From the NCBI GenBank assembly GCA_030141605.1, contig JAQGDQ010000425.1, forward strand, positions 126,001 through 190,000: 64,000 nucleotides of DNA, written 5' to 3'. The notes beneath the pieces are model-generated. The model made no database searches, had not been told where the DNA came from, and saw nothing but the letters and a program-made list of their open reading frames with translations. Source of the stretch: Tubiluchus corallicola. Lineage: Eukaryota > Priapulida > Priapulimorpha > Priapulimorphida > Tubiluchidae. Both the position numbers and the translations under genes were made by a program. Below are positions 1 through 12,602 of the stretch, in pieces (within the stretch, counting starts at the first letter, position 1; every line of letters starts with the position of its first letter).

Positions 1-610
1 CAAGCACTGTGGGAACTTCAGCGCGTACCAATCCCTTATCTATGGTGGTCAGACCACAGATAAATGCGTTTCATGTGGTAAACATAAACACAGTTTATAT
101 CTTACCTCCCCTGGGGGAGGACAAATTGGCCTTCCCTAAACTATATCTACCACGTGGATTAGTGTAGAATGTGTGTGAAATTGCACGTGTAATAGGTTTT
201 GGCGGGTTAAGTCTGTGTAAAGATGGCCGATAAGAAGATCCAATAGCTCAATGAAGCACATAAAGTTTCAGGTAATAAAATAAATGGGGCATATGACCAA
301 GTAGTGAAACGTACAACCTAGTGTAAGTGTACACCCACAAGGTACACCTGGTAATAAACTGTTATGGTATTAATAAACTATTATAGTATTTTAATACGGT
401 AATGAAATTAAAAGTTAATGCTATAAGTGGAATAAAAGGTTCAAATTTTTTTGGACATTTACGAATTTCACTCAGAAAAAATCTCTTTTTGTAGTCTCCA
501 CTTTTACTGCTGTGCACGCTTATAATTTTAGTAATAACATTATATGATAATAGTAATTTAGCTTTAAGCAGCATGACTTCTGTAAGTAAAACAATACATA
601 CATAAAAATT
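1..610. other. Noncoding, no feature recognised
   Basis: AT-rich sequence with stops in all frames. The short ORFs here have no splice context or recognisable motif. No repeat partner for this stretch was seen elsewhere in the window. Confidence 0.5.
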
Positions 611-706
611 ATATGCGCGTGTGTGCGTGTGTGTGTGCGTGTGTGCGTGTGTATGTGTATGCGCACGCGTGCGTGCATGCGTGCGTGCGTGTGTGTGTGT
701 ATATAC
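611..706. repeat. Alternating purine-pyrimidine microsatellite (GT/GC/AT)n
   Basis: About 95 bp of strictly alternating purine and pyrimidine, mostly GTGT mixed with GCGC, GCAC and GCAT steps. This kind of tract favours Z-DNA under negative supercoiling. The Thr/His-rich ORF on the minus strand is a by-product of the repeat and not a gene. Confidence 0.9.
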
Positions 707-2672
707 ATAAGAACGACGCAGCAGAAAAACACAAAAAATAATTTAAAGTAAGTTTGTTACCATTAATAAAACGTAACTAGTGCTTGCTAATAAACTACGT
801 GTTAATATTTCAATTTTAAATAACTAAAGGTCAAATTGGAAAATATGGACTTAAACCACAAATCTTCAGTTACAGTACAGGACAGTTAGTGAATGTATTG
901 TAAATTTATAAATTAACTTAGCAAATGTGATACAATTTTATAACATTCTACCTGCAGTGGCTTGAATGAACCGTCTGTTGGAATTGGAGATCTGACGCTG
1001 GTACGGCAGAGTGTCAGTTGAACCACTAAAATAATTCACTTGTCCACACAGTAAACTCATTATCTTTGAGCTCAATTTAAATGTTTTTCACAAAAGATCG
1101 TTCGAGTTTATGGTCTATTTACATCCTTTGGAATCACAGTCTTGTAATTATTGTGCAAGTCTATGAAGAACACATCAAAGAAACTATCATTCTCGTCCAA
1201 TCACAGACTACGAAATTTAGAAATAACCAATCACAACAGAGCGATGTGGAAAACTGTAAGTACCCTCAGCCACATGCTTGAAACAACTGCAGAACCCAGA
1301 AGACAGTTGTCTACAAAAGTTTCGACTAACTAATTAAAAAATTACCATAATTTATTAAAAAGGATTAATAATCAAAACAACCAATTTAACGTCAACAAGT
1401 AACTGCAAGCACCCGTTCCACAATCCACAAGACTTAGTTAGAAATGATACAGTCAAAAACTGTTAAAACTTATAGATCAACAAAACAGCCATCAAACGGT
1501 TAAATAAGCAAATAGGCAGTCAAACTCTTTCTAGGTAAACATAAAAGGGGCTTACCTAAACATTGATTATATAAACAGATACTAATTTAAATTAAGGGCG
1601 GTCTAAGGTTGATGGAAAATTGAACTGAAAAGTTTAAATTCGGAAAAAGGCCCATCAAAGGTCCAAACATATCATATGTACAACTTTGCCTTAAGTAAGG
1701 GGTCAAGAACAAAATAATAAGGTCAGGTCAAACTAAAACAACAAAGGGGCATAAATTACACAGTAGGTGAAAATTGATTACTGCAAAGCGTTAGTATCTT
1801 GAGGAAATCTTTCATTAATTAATTAGTTAATTTTTGCCACTCAAACCACGTCAATATCAGTACAACCAAACATGAGCCAAACATTTTCGACAAAATCAGC
1901 CAAATATAGCCGAAAGACATGTTACTCTTCTTGCATTCAAAAATATGGCGAGAATTGATTTAAGCGCCTAAATGCAGTTACTTATTGACCAGTCTATTCG
2001 GGTTGGTTCCAGCAAAGTATTTTAAAAACTTTAAAAGAAAAAATCTCTAAAGTCCCTCACTGCGTCTCGGTAAAATAGCATTCAACTGCTAATTAAACCA
2101 AATTAACAGTAATCAATACAACTGAGACGAGCAAGTGTGTCTTTAGTTAGTTCAAATTTGTTCGTCTCAGTACTTACACAGCTGCTATATTTGTACCGCC
2201 ACGCTAGCTCAGTGTAAGTGTTTGTGGTGTGTTAGGAAACTGTTCACAAAGCTGGCAACCTTTCAGCAATGGCCTTAATTTTCCAAACAAGTTTTTTTCT
2301 AATCGATCTTGCAGACCTCGTGAATTTTGTTTAGTAGAACTGTGTAAAAAATTTATAGACTGATTAACAGACTTCATGAAAAAAGTTTAACAAAAATATG
2401 AGTTTTGTTTCAAAAGAAAATCCACAAACTACATAACATTATAGCCTGGTTGTAGAGCTAGGTGGGGACGTGGGCATGTAAATGTTTAAATCATTTCTTG
2501 TTATAAAAAACAATCAAACTAGAATATTTGACTAAATATGTGAAAATAACTGTTTCGCTTATTCGTTCAAATCATTTAGATCTAATTTAAATTCGATCCA
2601 TTCTGCATGCTGCATTCAATGAGACAATCATGAGATTGGGGCACACTGAAATTGCCTTCACAGCAAATTGTA
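707..2672. other. Noncoding, AT-rich, no gene seen
   Basis: No ORF longer than about 65 codons and no exon flanked by convincing splice sites. The two overlapping ORFs near 1081-1333 lack recognisable motifs and are treated as chance. Confidence 0.45.
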
Positions 2673-2890
2673 TCAGTGAGAAAAGTTTGAATGGGGATAA
2701 ATGTAAATGGTCACCACTAGATGGGGTTGAATAAGACTATGAAAAGACAGAAGCGAAATTATGATGATGGGAAGTTATGCAAAGAGGTTGTAATCATAAT
2801 CCCATCATAATCATCTCAATCTGCTCATAGATTCAGCCCCATCTAGTGGTGACTATTTCAATTTACCCTCACTCAAACCTTTTTCACTGA
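2673..2890. mobile_element. 218-bp inverted-repeat element (MITE-like)
   Basis: The left end begins TCAGTGAGAAAAGTTTGA. The right end, read on the minus strand, begins TCAGTGAAAAAGGTTTGA. The match runs almost to the centre: both arms carry TCACCACTAGATGGGG, then TGAATnnnnnCTATGA, then a GATTATGATGGGA-like segment. The unit is therefore a near-complete palindrome with arms of roughly 100 bp and no coding capacity, which is typical of a foldback MITE. No target-site duplication was clearly visible. Confidence 0.8.
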
Positions 2891-4174
2891 TTGGTTAATG
2901 TGGATTCCATTAAATAGTCATCAGCAGTCTCTGCTGTACAAGCGATTTTCAAACAGCCTCGTTCTGTCACTGGTGTTTATTGTAAGACGCTTTAAAATTG
3001 AATCCTCGATTTAATAATTAGACTTACTTGATTTTTACGAATCATTAAATCATTCTATAATTTACTTGTTTTTCTCGTTATTCATTAAATACAAACTAAA
3101 TGAAATTTGAAATTAGCATTCAAATATAATTAAACTTTCGAGAATATCTGATGTACGTTATTCAACCATACTCCATGCAAATTAGTAGGTCAATCGGTAC
3201 CAAAGCTCATTAGTTTATGACGTATTTAACTAGGCAATTAGGTCCAGGTTATTAGGATGACCCGAGGACAAAGTTAACACACCTGTACTTAGAAAAACAT
3301 CAAAGAACGGCCGACAAAAACAAAACTTTTGCATGAGGTAAATTAACAATACATAATTGTACTAATTAATTAGCGTGTAAATATTTTCGTTCATTCGACA
3401 ATTAGCTACACTAAATATTTTACCATCACCAATGAATGCTAAACATCATCCAGGTATATGTTAGAAAATTTAAAGCAGAGATATCGCTCATTATTGCAAT
3501 AAATGTAAAACAGATGGCGCCACAATAGAAACGATTTCGAGTCGCATCAATTCATCTCTTCAAAATATCATCTGAAGTCATCGGAAAGTGAAGCTAATTA
3601 AGTCAATCAAAGTACAGACTACAACATCATAAACATTTACTCAGCTAATAAAATTCAAACGAGATCCGAATAAAGTCATACATGTTCAAACAACCGTCGT
3701 CACCCTCCCTTCAGGCAAAGTGAAACTACAGCTCGATCACAGTGCATGGAAGTAGCTTAGAAGGAACACAAATTGAATTTATCACATTTGACTACCGAAT
3801 GCTAAAATAACATTATGTCAAAGGTCTTGAACGCTTCTACCGTTTTTGCCACAGGAAAAGCAAGTGTCCCAAGTCTGTCACAACCCGTGACGTCACAGTA
3901 CAGCGCTGAACTGCTTTCGTTTTTAAGAGGCGAAATTCAATAGATTTATGGCACAGCACAAGCACACAGCTGCCGTTTGACTAAAGCAAGAAAACCATGC
4001 ATAGTTCCGATAGCCGCTTGTGGGCTTATAAACCACATAAATCGCTCTAAGCTTTTAACCCTTTCAACTCTCTTGAAAATGACGTCACACCACAACATGA
4101 GGGTTTTGTATAATAACACAGGCTAAAGTTTTCAGTTCCCCACACACAAGAAATTAGTTCGTGAAGCGGATTTC
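2891..4174. other. Noncoding, no gene seen
   Basis: AT-rich spacer. The only motif picked out is an AGATGGCGCC site at 3512-3521 (see the CTCF-like entries). A TGACGTCA CRE-like palindrome lies near 3889-3896 without an identifiable downstream gene. Confidence 0.45.
3512..3521 (+). promoter_or_regulatory. CTCF-like core AGATGGCGCC
   Basis: This matches the AGRKGGCRS core of the bilaterian CTCF motif, but the upstream CC is absent. On its own it is a weak call. It is listed because five other sites in the window share the core. Confidence 0.25.
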
Positions 4175-4270
4175 GGTTAGGGGTAAGGGTAGGGATAAGG
4201 TTAGGGTTAGGGGTAAGGGTAGCGATGTTAGGGTTAGGGTTAGGGGTATGGGTAGGGATAAGGTTAGGGT
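4175..4270 (+). repeat. Degenerate telomere-like GGTTAG/GGGTAA tract
   Basis: About 96 bp of imperfect GGTTAGG, GGGTAAG and GGATAAG words. It contains two consecutive TTAGGGTTAGGG-type runs but is not a clean (TTAGGG)n array. Unique sequence flanks both sides, so it is interstitial. Shorter relatives occur at 33001-33060 and near 36214-36229. Confidence 0.8.
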
Positions 4271-5329
4271 ATTTCAAGTGTGTGGGAATTGTGAACTTCT
4301 TCAATAACACAAATTAATTATTAAATGACAATCATAGTAAAAATGAGTTAAACGGATTTCATAAGTAAACACCACAAGCCTCGCAAAATTTCACTCGATC
4401 TTCTTCGAGTTTCAGTAGTTAATTGCAAAGCAGCACAATACAATTACAGAGCTGGACAATGCCATCTTACCCACTTCGCTCTACTGAATGTTTTAATGCG
4501 CTTAACCATGGATAACAATGCGTAAATATACCAAATAAGTAACCCCTCTGCACACTAATCATAGAAAATATTTTCAGTAAACTTGTTTTCGGGGTGTTGT
4601 CAAAAATCAAAAACCTTTATGAAAAACATAAAGATTTGCAATGCTGCCGGCACGCTGAATTAATACTTATCGACTGCGTCGCGGCTATTTTAAGCTGAGA
4701 TCTGAGTTTCTGTCACACTGAGTTCTGCAGCTAATCTATAACACTCTAGCAAGCAGAAATGTCAGACGGGAAGAGAGCTTCAGGGCTTAAAGGACTTCAG
4801 GGAGTCTACAGCGAAGAACCTTCACACAGTTCGACGTGATAATGCCAGCGTCCTTCAAGGTTGAAGCCAAAGGCCGTTTGCATAGGAAGAAGAACATTTC
4901 TGTCACGTTAGCAGTGGCTTTGTAGACGTCTCATGGTAGTCATACCCAATAAAGTAACTATTAATTAGTTTTAAACAAAGAGTGTGTTAGGTTTTATTCT
5001 ACCATTAAGCGCGATTGTTTAAATGAAGTGCCAACTAGTGGCAGTAATTGTTATTATAATAGTGAATAAAACCACGTCATTCGACTTCACACAAACAATG
5101 GAGATAACATTAGCAGTAACGTTCACTTTGACAAAAACAGCAACAGCAACGGTAACTAGGTTTGATCAGAGACGGTTTTCACGGAGGACACCACAGGCAC
5201 ATCACACAGCTGATGGTACAAACTCAGTATTAATCAAATTTTAGTACAAATCTTGAAAGACAAGAAATGTGAAAAAATTAATCAGGTTCAAAAAATCAGA
5301 CTCAGATTTAATGAAAAATATGAGAAATG
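4271..5329. other. Noncoding; only a 26-codon ORF noted
   Basis: A short ATG-initiated ORF (4759-4839) reads MSDGKRASGLKGLQG and onward and ends in a stop after 26 codons. It is not flanked by splice sites and was not recognised. The remainder is AT-rich spacer. Confidence 0.4.
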
Positions 5330-5600
5330 AATCTAATTGGTTAGAGTCATTCCAGTGTGAGCGGTTGAAATGCCGAATTTGATTGTCCAACTATAAGGGA
5401 TAAACTTCGGACAGCTTTACTGGACTGCCTTGATCACTCTATTTTGATTACTCATTCATCTTGTAAGGACGTCCTGATTCAAATCCAGAAAGTATTTTGA
5501 ATACCAACTTCTTCACACTTTCTGTCTTTCAAAACTTAATTGTGGATTTGTATTGCCATTATTAATAATAATACTGACATTAAGAATAAATTAGTCATAT
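5330..5600 (+). mobile_element. SINE-like repeat, copy A (degenerate B box)
   Basis: This aligns with the plus-strand element at 24770-24990. Shared landmarks in order are TTAGTTAGA-type start, TATGAGC/TGTGAGC, CTATAAGG(G)ATAAACT, and a tRNA-type B box (GATTCAAATCC at 5476-5486 here, GGTTCAAATCC in the other copy). A tail follows with TTAATTGTG(A/G)(G/A)TTTGTAT and then AT-rich TTAATAATAAT. This copy is the more decayed. Confidence 0.6.
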
Positions 5601-6675
5601 CAAGTGCTTGCCGATAATTACAATATGCAAAGCTTTCTATAAATCACAAAAGATCATTTACACTGGCACTCTGATGTAGACAGTAATTTATTTTTAATTT
5701 TACAGTAATGTGGCACTTTACCGTATATGTCGAAATAAAAGTGAAGTGAACTGAACTGGCACCCAGGGACAATAAGAAATTTGAAGAAGTAAACGCAATA
5801 TTGCACAGGACAACTTACTAGTGTATATCACCTTGTTATCCATTGTCTACAATGTGGTCTGTGAATAACTTGCCTTCTTTTCAACCTTTGGTTAAGCTGA
5901 CATTCCTTTTAACTTAACAGTTTGGAGAAGCATTGTTGGTGCAGAAATGATGGTGAAGATTATAACTTCCGGCCACCAACAACAATGGACAAAGAGCATT
6001 GTGGCAAAACCGCCGACAGTACAACGCTCTATTGATACCTGACACGTTAGTGGAAAGGCATATACATTAGCACACCGTTAAGCACGATACCCACAAGTTT
6101 GCTTTTACGTTTAAGGTTTATACGTATTACAAAATAACGCACTATAACACAGCCTGTACTGGTGCTCTATTATGATACTAACGAACGCTAAATGTTCTAA
6201 ACAAACTTGAGGTAATTCAAAATAAAGGAAAGTAAATATTTATATGGAGAAAAGTGGCAGGTAAAATAACAGAAACGCAATTGAGAGGAGTTTACTCTAA
6301 TAGCTACATAAACTTCCTCGTTTTGGCAACGTACATCGGAGGAAAAAATAGTTTTTATTAGTACGATATGATAATGAATGCATTCACTACATGTACCTAG
6401 GATAAAAAAACAAAACGGTGTGAATAGTTAAAGTGTGGTAATACAGACCAAAAAAACACAATTCTTATGAAGTAAATGCTCAGTGATGGGATGTGAGGGT
6501 ATTTCTTAAAACAGGTGAGGTTGTAGTTAACAGAGAAACAACTTTCTGGCAAAGAAACGCAAAGGTAAGAAGCCCGATGAAAATGTGGCTAGAAATGACC
6601 AATGATCAATTATGAGAGACAACAGCAAAGCAACTGCTGTTGTCATTTAGAAATCAAAAATATTTTTATTGAAGT
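5601..6675. other. Noncoding; possible LINE tail at about 5715-5760
   Basis: The segment GAAATAAAAGTGAAGTGAACTG looks like the short tandem 3' tail of a non-LTR element, but no upstream coding remnant could be read. The rest is unremarkable AT-rich spacer. Confidence 0.35.
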
Positions 6676-6950
6676 TTAAAGCACAAGAAAATCCTTTAAT
6701 TACTTCCATAAAAACTTAAAAATTCGTCTTGAAATTTTGTATCACCTACATGCTGTCTCATTGCGCACAGAGCTTGTGTTAGCAGTAACGCTGTATAAAA
6801 CATGAAAATTTAAACTCCCCGGATGACTGTCAGGCGCAGCTATTTTGACGGTAAGTCGTTTGAAACAAGTCTAGATAACCCAGAGTAAAGCTTGAAATAT
6901 AATCAGAGTATTTGTAGCTCATATTTCACTAACTAAGTAAGTATAAAATG
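6676..6950 (+). repeat. Dispersed repeat family R1, copy 1
   Basis: About 270 bp that align with 50874-51128 in the same orientation. Shared landmarks are AAAGCACAAGAAAA, AATTCGT(C/G)TTGAAATTTTGTA, GTAACGCTGTA, ATTTAAAC-CCC, GACnGTnAGnCGCAGC, ATTTTGAC, AAACAAGT-TAGATAA, and ATAATCAGAG. Neither copy has an ORF, clear terminal inverted repeats or a tRNA-like head. Confidence 0.75.
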
Positions 6951-9060
6951 TTTTTATATTGCGCGACTTTAGCAAAAAAAAAACGAAACAAATCCAACTG
7001 TAAAAAGCAAGATACTTGAAAAAGCTTAGCAACAACGTTTTATTGCTGCCACCATCATCACTGTCGTCGTTGTCACGTCATTCTCAAAAACTACTGGTCC
7101 ACTCACATTGCTGCTAAGTGTACTGCTATCACCAGCACCATAAAACACTGGCTATACTAATATCCTTAAAAAAAGACTACTTACCCAAACTGTGTTCACC
7201 AAACATTATTCCCTGAATTCATGTAATTCATAATATAAAAAAATTGGAGGAAGAAACTCAATCAACACGTTGAAAACTGCAGACACTTTTTAAACGAAAC
7301 AGAAACATTCTTAGCCTTAACTGGCGGTTTTCGACTGACTGATGTGCATTTTGCTAATGGGAGTCAAGTGAATTGGGGAAGACAGAGCATCCATTATGTT
7401 TTTGCTTCCACAAAAAGCTTTCAACTTTTCTGGAAAAAACTCCCGCACAACCCCTTAATTTCTCCCAAACAGCTCACTTTCTTAAAAGAACTGCCAAACC
7501 GGTATAAATAATTGATAAATGTATATATGAATAATGTTAGCCACCTGAAAATCTCTCTTATTGTCATGATTAAGTTTTTAACACAAAGTTTAAAATTGTG
7601 TTTTTCTTTACTAGAGTTGCCATAATAATGGATCCGCCTCCTCAGCCAATTCAACTCAAATGCCTTATATGGTAGCTAGGAGAAACAAAAATATTTTGTA
7701 ACAAACGCCGGTATTGTTTAGTAAACACAAACAAGCATTATAAACAAAGTAGCAGCTCTAATGTAAATCCCAACACGCTGGGTCAATCAACTCCTTTGCT
7801 AACAAAACAAAGATAAAGGAAAGACAGACTGCACTGTCCCAAACTGGTCCATTAGGCGCTAAGATCTCCGTTTGACTTTAATGCAATAAAATCAACTGAT
7901 GACGAACGCAAATTCTCCTAAGTGACAAATTGAAAAACGAGCAATGAAAATCATTGCAGTTGATAAACCCTAACTGACAGCGCCACCTGCTGCCGGGAAG
8001 GCGAAGTAATTGAATTTGTGGAAAGGATTGCCGAGTCAACTAGTTGTGCAGCTTGATTTACTGCCAAAATGAAAGTTCTGTAGAGGCTTCCTAATAAAGG
8101 AAATAGGGAAAAATCCTAAGATACTTAAAAGGTACAGAGAAGTTTGTCTGATACGAGAATACTGCTAGAACAGTTGTCAAAAATTGTATGTGCTATGTGA
8201 CAGTAGAAATTCGTAGTAGCTCTAATTTCTACGCCCATTAAATAGCAAAGAATGACATTTTACCTCAAACAGATTACAGAGATGAATAAAACTTATCCGA
8301 ATTTAATTTTAAAAAATTCCTTATTGGGAACCGAACCCAAACAGTTTGTTTACTAAGGTGAAGCTAAGAGCTGTTTCTGTTATAAGGAGGACAATACACG
8401 CACAGCTGTTTCTCATGCTAACAAAATCATGGCACAATTTACTGTTGTATGTGTAATGCTGACACACTCAGTCCTGCATGAACGTCGTCATATGTACACT
8501 AATGATAAAAACCACCCCCCAGCAGCAGGTAAATTAAAAAATGAAAAAGAGGTAGCAGTCTAGTAGATACTAGAAAGGAAAGTATAAAATATTGATAACA
8601 TGTTCCTCGTGTTATTGTGCATGTGCCCCACAATGCTAAATTATGCAAGGCTGTATAAATATCTTGCCTATAATAGACTATAGCACACCTTACATTTAAA
8701 CAGTTGAGCAAATCATGTGGGTACATTTCTAATAAATATGTGCAATAAAATAAATAAGCATGCCAAGTAATTTCAGCAATTTCACACACTGGCAAATGAA
8801 TTGTTCATTATCGAGTATAACTTCCGCCCAACGCATTTCACCGGATGAACGCTCATTCCCTTATAATAGTGCACTTACTCCCAGCAAGACTGAATTGTTA
8901 TGAGTCAACCCGGGCATAATCAACCAGTGCACATAATTTAATTAGAGGACGGTCCTAATGATAACATTGTACTGTACAGCATGCTAGAAGGTCAGACTTG
9001 ATGACAGACCTAGGCATTCAAGCGAGTCTAATTACGGTTCTTTTAAGCTCCTCAAGGTCA
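6951..9060. other. Noncoding, no gene seen
   Basis: The short minus-strand ORFs at 7421-7654 and 8499-8795 show no domain, no splice context and no coding-like composition. A strong CTCF-like site at 7979-7994 is listed separately. Confidence 0.45.
7979..7994 (-). promoter_or_regulatory. CTCF-like motif GGCAGCAGGTGGCGCT
   Basis: Read on the minus strand, this is a close match to the bilaterian CTCF core (CCASYAGRKGGCRS), including the full AGGTGGCGCT half. It is one of the best matches in the window. The call rests on motif similarity only. Confidence 0.4.
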
Positions 9061-9165
9061 GTTCTTCATGTAAAACTTCAAGAATTGAACACGCCTTGTC
9101 TGACCCGTATGTTTGAAATCGATATTTAGTTGGAATAAAGCTTATCTTATCTTATTTTTCATCTT
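9061..9165 (+). mobile_element. Probable non-LTR retrotransposon 3' tail
   Basis: The sequence ends in GGAATAAAGCTTATCTTATCTTATT: an AATAAA followed by short tandem CTTAT units, typical of CR1/L2-type LINE or SINE tails in invertebrates. No coding remnant is readable upstream, so this is a tail-only call. Confidence 0.35.
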
Positions 9166-12049
9166 ATAAGCCGTGATACGACCACCCGCGATACAGTCCA
9201 ACACAATTTGTTTATTATCACTCTTTACCAAATTGTCGCAGCCACTCGAAACTCAAAAAGCCCGGGAGTCAGCAGTTTATTGGTGCCAACTTTTTACGTA
9301 GTCATAACTCACAATCGTCCAAATATTAAACTTGTTATTATAACTAATGCAGCTTTTAACAAAGAAATCGAATTTTTTATATATATCTTTGCAAACAACA
9401 AAAATTTGAAAATGTTGCTAAACGTGTTTACAAACTAAAATTGCAAAATATTCCTTTAACTTTTAATTCAAGTGTGCAATCTCATACGACTTCTACCACT
9501 CCACACAACTCTTTCCTTTAACATCAGTATAACGCTCCAGTAATTTTCTGTAATACCACATCTGCTAATGAAGGAACATTCCCTGCTGGACACAGTGCAT
9601 TAAGACCCGTGCAACTGTCACAATCAGCTTTCAACTGCATTGGCATTTAGCCAAATACTTGAGGGACAACAATTAGTGTCCAGAAAGTGCAGATGGCTGA
9701 CAAGCTTCTTCCTGCTTTCAATTTAAAGCAAGTTTATTTATTACATTTATGAATATTTTTAGACAGCAAAACATGAGCAGTCTGCAGAAGCATTAGACGC
9801 CACAAAAGAGACAAGTTTGCTGATTTTTTTAGGAAGTACTGAGCAGTACTTATTTTGACGCGCTTATTTTGTTGATCATTTCAGAAGGAAAACGCGCACA
9901 GAACCTTACAACATGCCACCCCAAAAAGCAAATGCAACAAGTTTGCTCCAGTGGGACACACAAGATATAAAGTGAGCAATAAGAAAACAGACGTGAGACT
10001 GGGTTATAACAGAGGTCAAAAATAAACAAACAATCATTCTCCCAATTATGCAAACGAAAGCGAAGTTTTTAGTAGCACTGAGCCAGCCTGCATACGTTGC
10101 TGAATAATTGATTGAAATATTTCATGGGTCATTGATTATACAGTGTCAAAGTGATCAACTAGAGAATTATGGGAGCTCCAAAGGTCATTTACAGGTCACT
10201 CGAACATCATCACTGCCTGTAACTGAACATTCCAGAGAATTGGCGCTTAATTCATTAAAAAAACTGGCTTAAAATTGTCCAAAAAATAAATCATCTGAAC
10301 AATACCTACACAACATCTTTAAACTTTTCGTTACATTTTAAGTGTTTACAATGATATCATAGATCAGTGTGGCGACATCTACCGTTACAAAACGCAAAAT
10401 TAAATCACAATCGTTTTTCAAACCAGGACTTGTAGAACCGGGTAACATTTAAGACCCAAAAACATTGTTCATGGAATTTTAGCAGACAGCTGTAAAATGT
10501 GAACTACGTTAAACAGCGCATGCGTCAGCAAAACAGGCAGTTATAGCTGATATTACCCCGCAATGAATGACGCACAAACTGCTTACCCCTGTGATTATAC
10601 CCCCCATAGCAGCAACCAGGTCATTGTTGGGCGTAAATCGCAATAACAGTTATAATAATGAAAGTAGGACGGTTGTAAAGAGAGTTGCTAGGCTTACTAA
10701 CTGCATGTGATGCCTATAAAGCTTGCATGATCATCAGTGAACAACCATTGAACTTAGAGTAATTCTTGTTCCGGTAAAACATATTTTCAGACAGCACACA
10801 ACTGTCAGAATGAATAAGCTAAAATTTGTTAATTAAAAAATCCCACAAGAGTTGCAATTATTCAAATTCTGGTAATTGTAAAAGTTACCCCATGTGTTGC
10901 TTTAACGAAGCATTACTTATTTACTAATCAGAGCATTCAAAATAAAGAACATACTATTATGTAACGTGTTCAAATGTGATTTATCTCTTGTTTGCTCTTA
11001 TATTTCTAACTGCTTTAATCACTTTAATTTTTCCGTTAGTTTCTATAAGTTCGGTATGTTTAAGTCCTGGACTTTCATATTAATTATCAATACTCACACG
11101 ACATCCATTATATCTTGGAATTTTTGTAATCATCTGGTGTCTAGTGGCAGTAGTGACTAGGTTTTATCTGTGTAAATTTGTAATTTGACAGCTAGTAGGC
11201 TTGTTTCATAATATGTGTACATTAAATATACGTATGTATACATTTTATGATTTTGAGTGATGTATTTGATTGTATATTTCATTTATTTTGTTTCGTTGAT
11301 CATTTTATAAGGTCAATGAAATATAATGAAAAACACAAAAATGGATTTTGACTGAGCATGTTTGAAACGATTCTAAAAAAAGAAAATTTGTGCAAAAAAA
11401 CTCTTTGTTCCAAGTCTATGCTTCAAAACTCGAACTGCACTGTAATCTCTATACCTCTAATGCGGATATGAACAGTAAATTTGTCACAGACAAATTTGTG
11501 ACAACACGTCAGTGTTGCTTGGCGATTTCAAAAAAGGAAATGCAATTGCGACAAAGAAGTACAAGCTATGAATAACTAAGCAAATTATAAAAAACTAGTC
11601 AGGACAAAAAACAGTGATGGTTAACCTAGTGAATCCAGCAACAGGGAATTTAATTAAGCAGGATTGATTTGCAAAGTCTGGTCTGCTTTAATTTCAGCAA
11701 AAGCAAAACTCTACCGTTTGATTTTAAGTGAAAAGGTTTTTATTGTTGCTTAATTTGCTTTTTTACAATGATATTCTGCTTTGATTCTGACTAGCAATGT
11801 TTTATGACATTTTTTCATTTGCTTGAAATTTTAATTTCTTGATTTTCGTAAGTTTTGTAATGTGTTTAAACATTTTTTTGGTTAATTTTACGTTCTTTTT
11901 TGCAATTGTAATCTTAGTTTTCTTTTCATTAATTTTTGTATGTTTCAGTTAGTTCACTTTACATATAAGTCATGCAATATCTGTACGATTTTTGTGTATG
12001 TTTGTAAATTTCATGTTTGTGTACTTACATCATCAGTTACATGTATGTA
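9166..12049. other. Noncoding, no gene seen
   Basis: T-rich on the plus strand after about 10.95 kb. ORFs of 60-76 codons at 9208, 10966 and 11390 show no recognisable motif or splice flanks. The 11.6-12.1 kb portion may be the 3' UTR of the LINE-like tail annotated next. Confidence 0.4.
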
Positions 12050-12138
12050 TTTAGTTTTCTTAATTTTAAATTCCTGAAGATACCAATCACAGGTCAATCA
12101 AGTTTATCCTGAATAAAAACTATTCTCATCTCATCTTA
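12050..12138 (+). mobile_element. Probable LINE 3' tail
   Basis: CCTGAAGAT, then TTTATCCTGAATAAAAAC, then tandem (TCATC) units. This is the usual architecture of a CR1/L2-like 3' end, with a short tandem tail instead of poly(A). The body is too decayed to translate. Confidence 0.35.
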
Positions 12139-12586
12139 CCATACAGTGCTCCAGTGATCTAAACACCGTATCAGAATTCAATTATGAAACCCACCGACAT
12201 TCCGTCCAAGAATAGGGTGTATATTTAAGTAAAGGAATAGTTTACAACTTCACGTCAAACGCTAGATAATCCAGAACAGAAAGCGAGACGCACACGTCCC
12301 TATGGCTAAATAAACACACAAAAACTAGATTGTGCCTGCTGGCTCGAACGTACCGCACATCGTCGCACAACCATTAAAATAGCAAGTTTGGGGTCTGGGT
12401 CTAGGACACTTTTAAACCCTAGCCTAGGCGCTCAATTACACGGGCTTTTTTGTAACGCACACTAGGACTCTACCTAATGTTGTGCAGAAAAAATCGTGGC
12501 TTATTCCTGTGTCAATCTGTAAAGTGGTAGATTAAGGAGTAGGAGTTTCATAACCTGTGACCTTCACTGTTGTCAGTCTGCCATAT

Positions 12587-12602
12587 GGCAGAGAGGGCGC
12601 TG
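12587..12602 (+). promoter_or_regulatory. CTCF-like motif GGCAGAGAGGGCGCTG
   Basis: It contains AGAGGGCGCT, an exact match to the AGRGGGCGC core. The 5' half of the motif is weak. Motif-only evidence. Confidence 0.3.

Noticed and set aside
4175-4270. A real chromosome end
   Set aside because: Unique sequence continues on both sides and the tract is degenerate.
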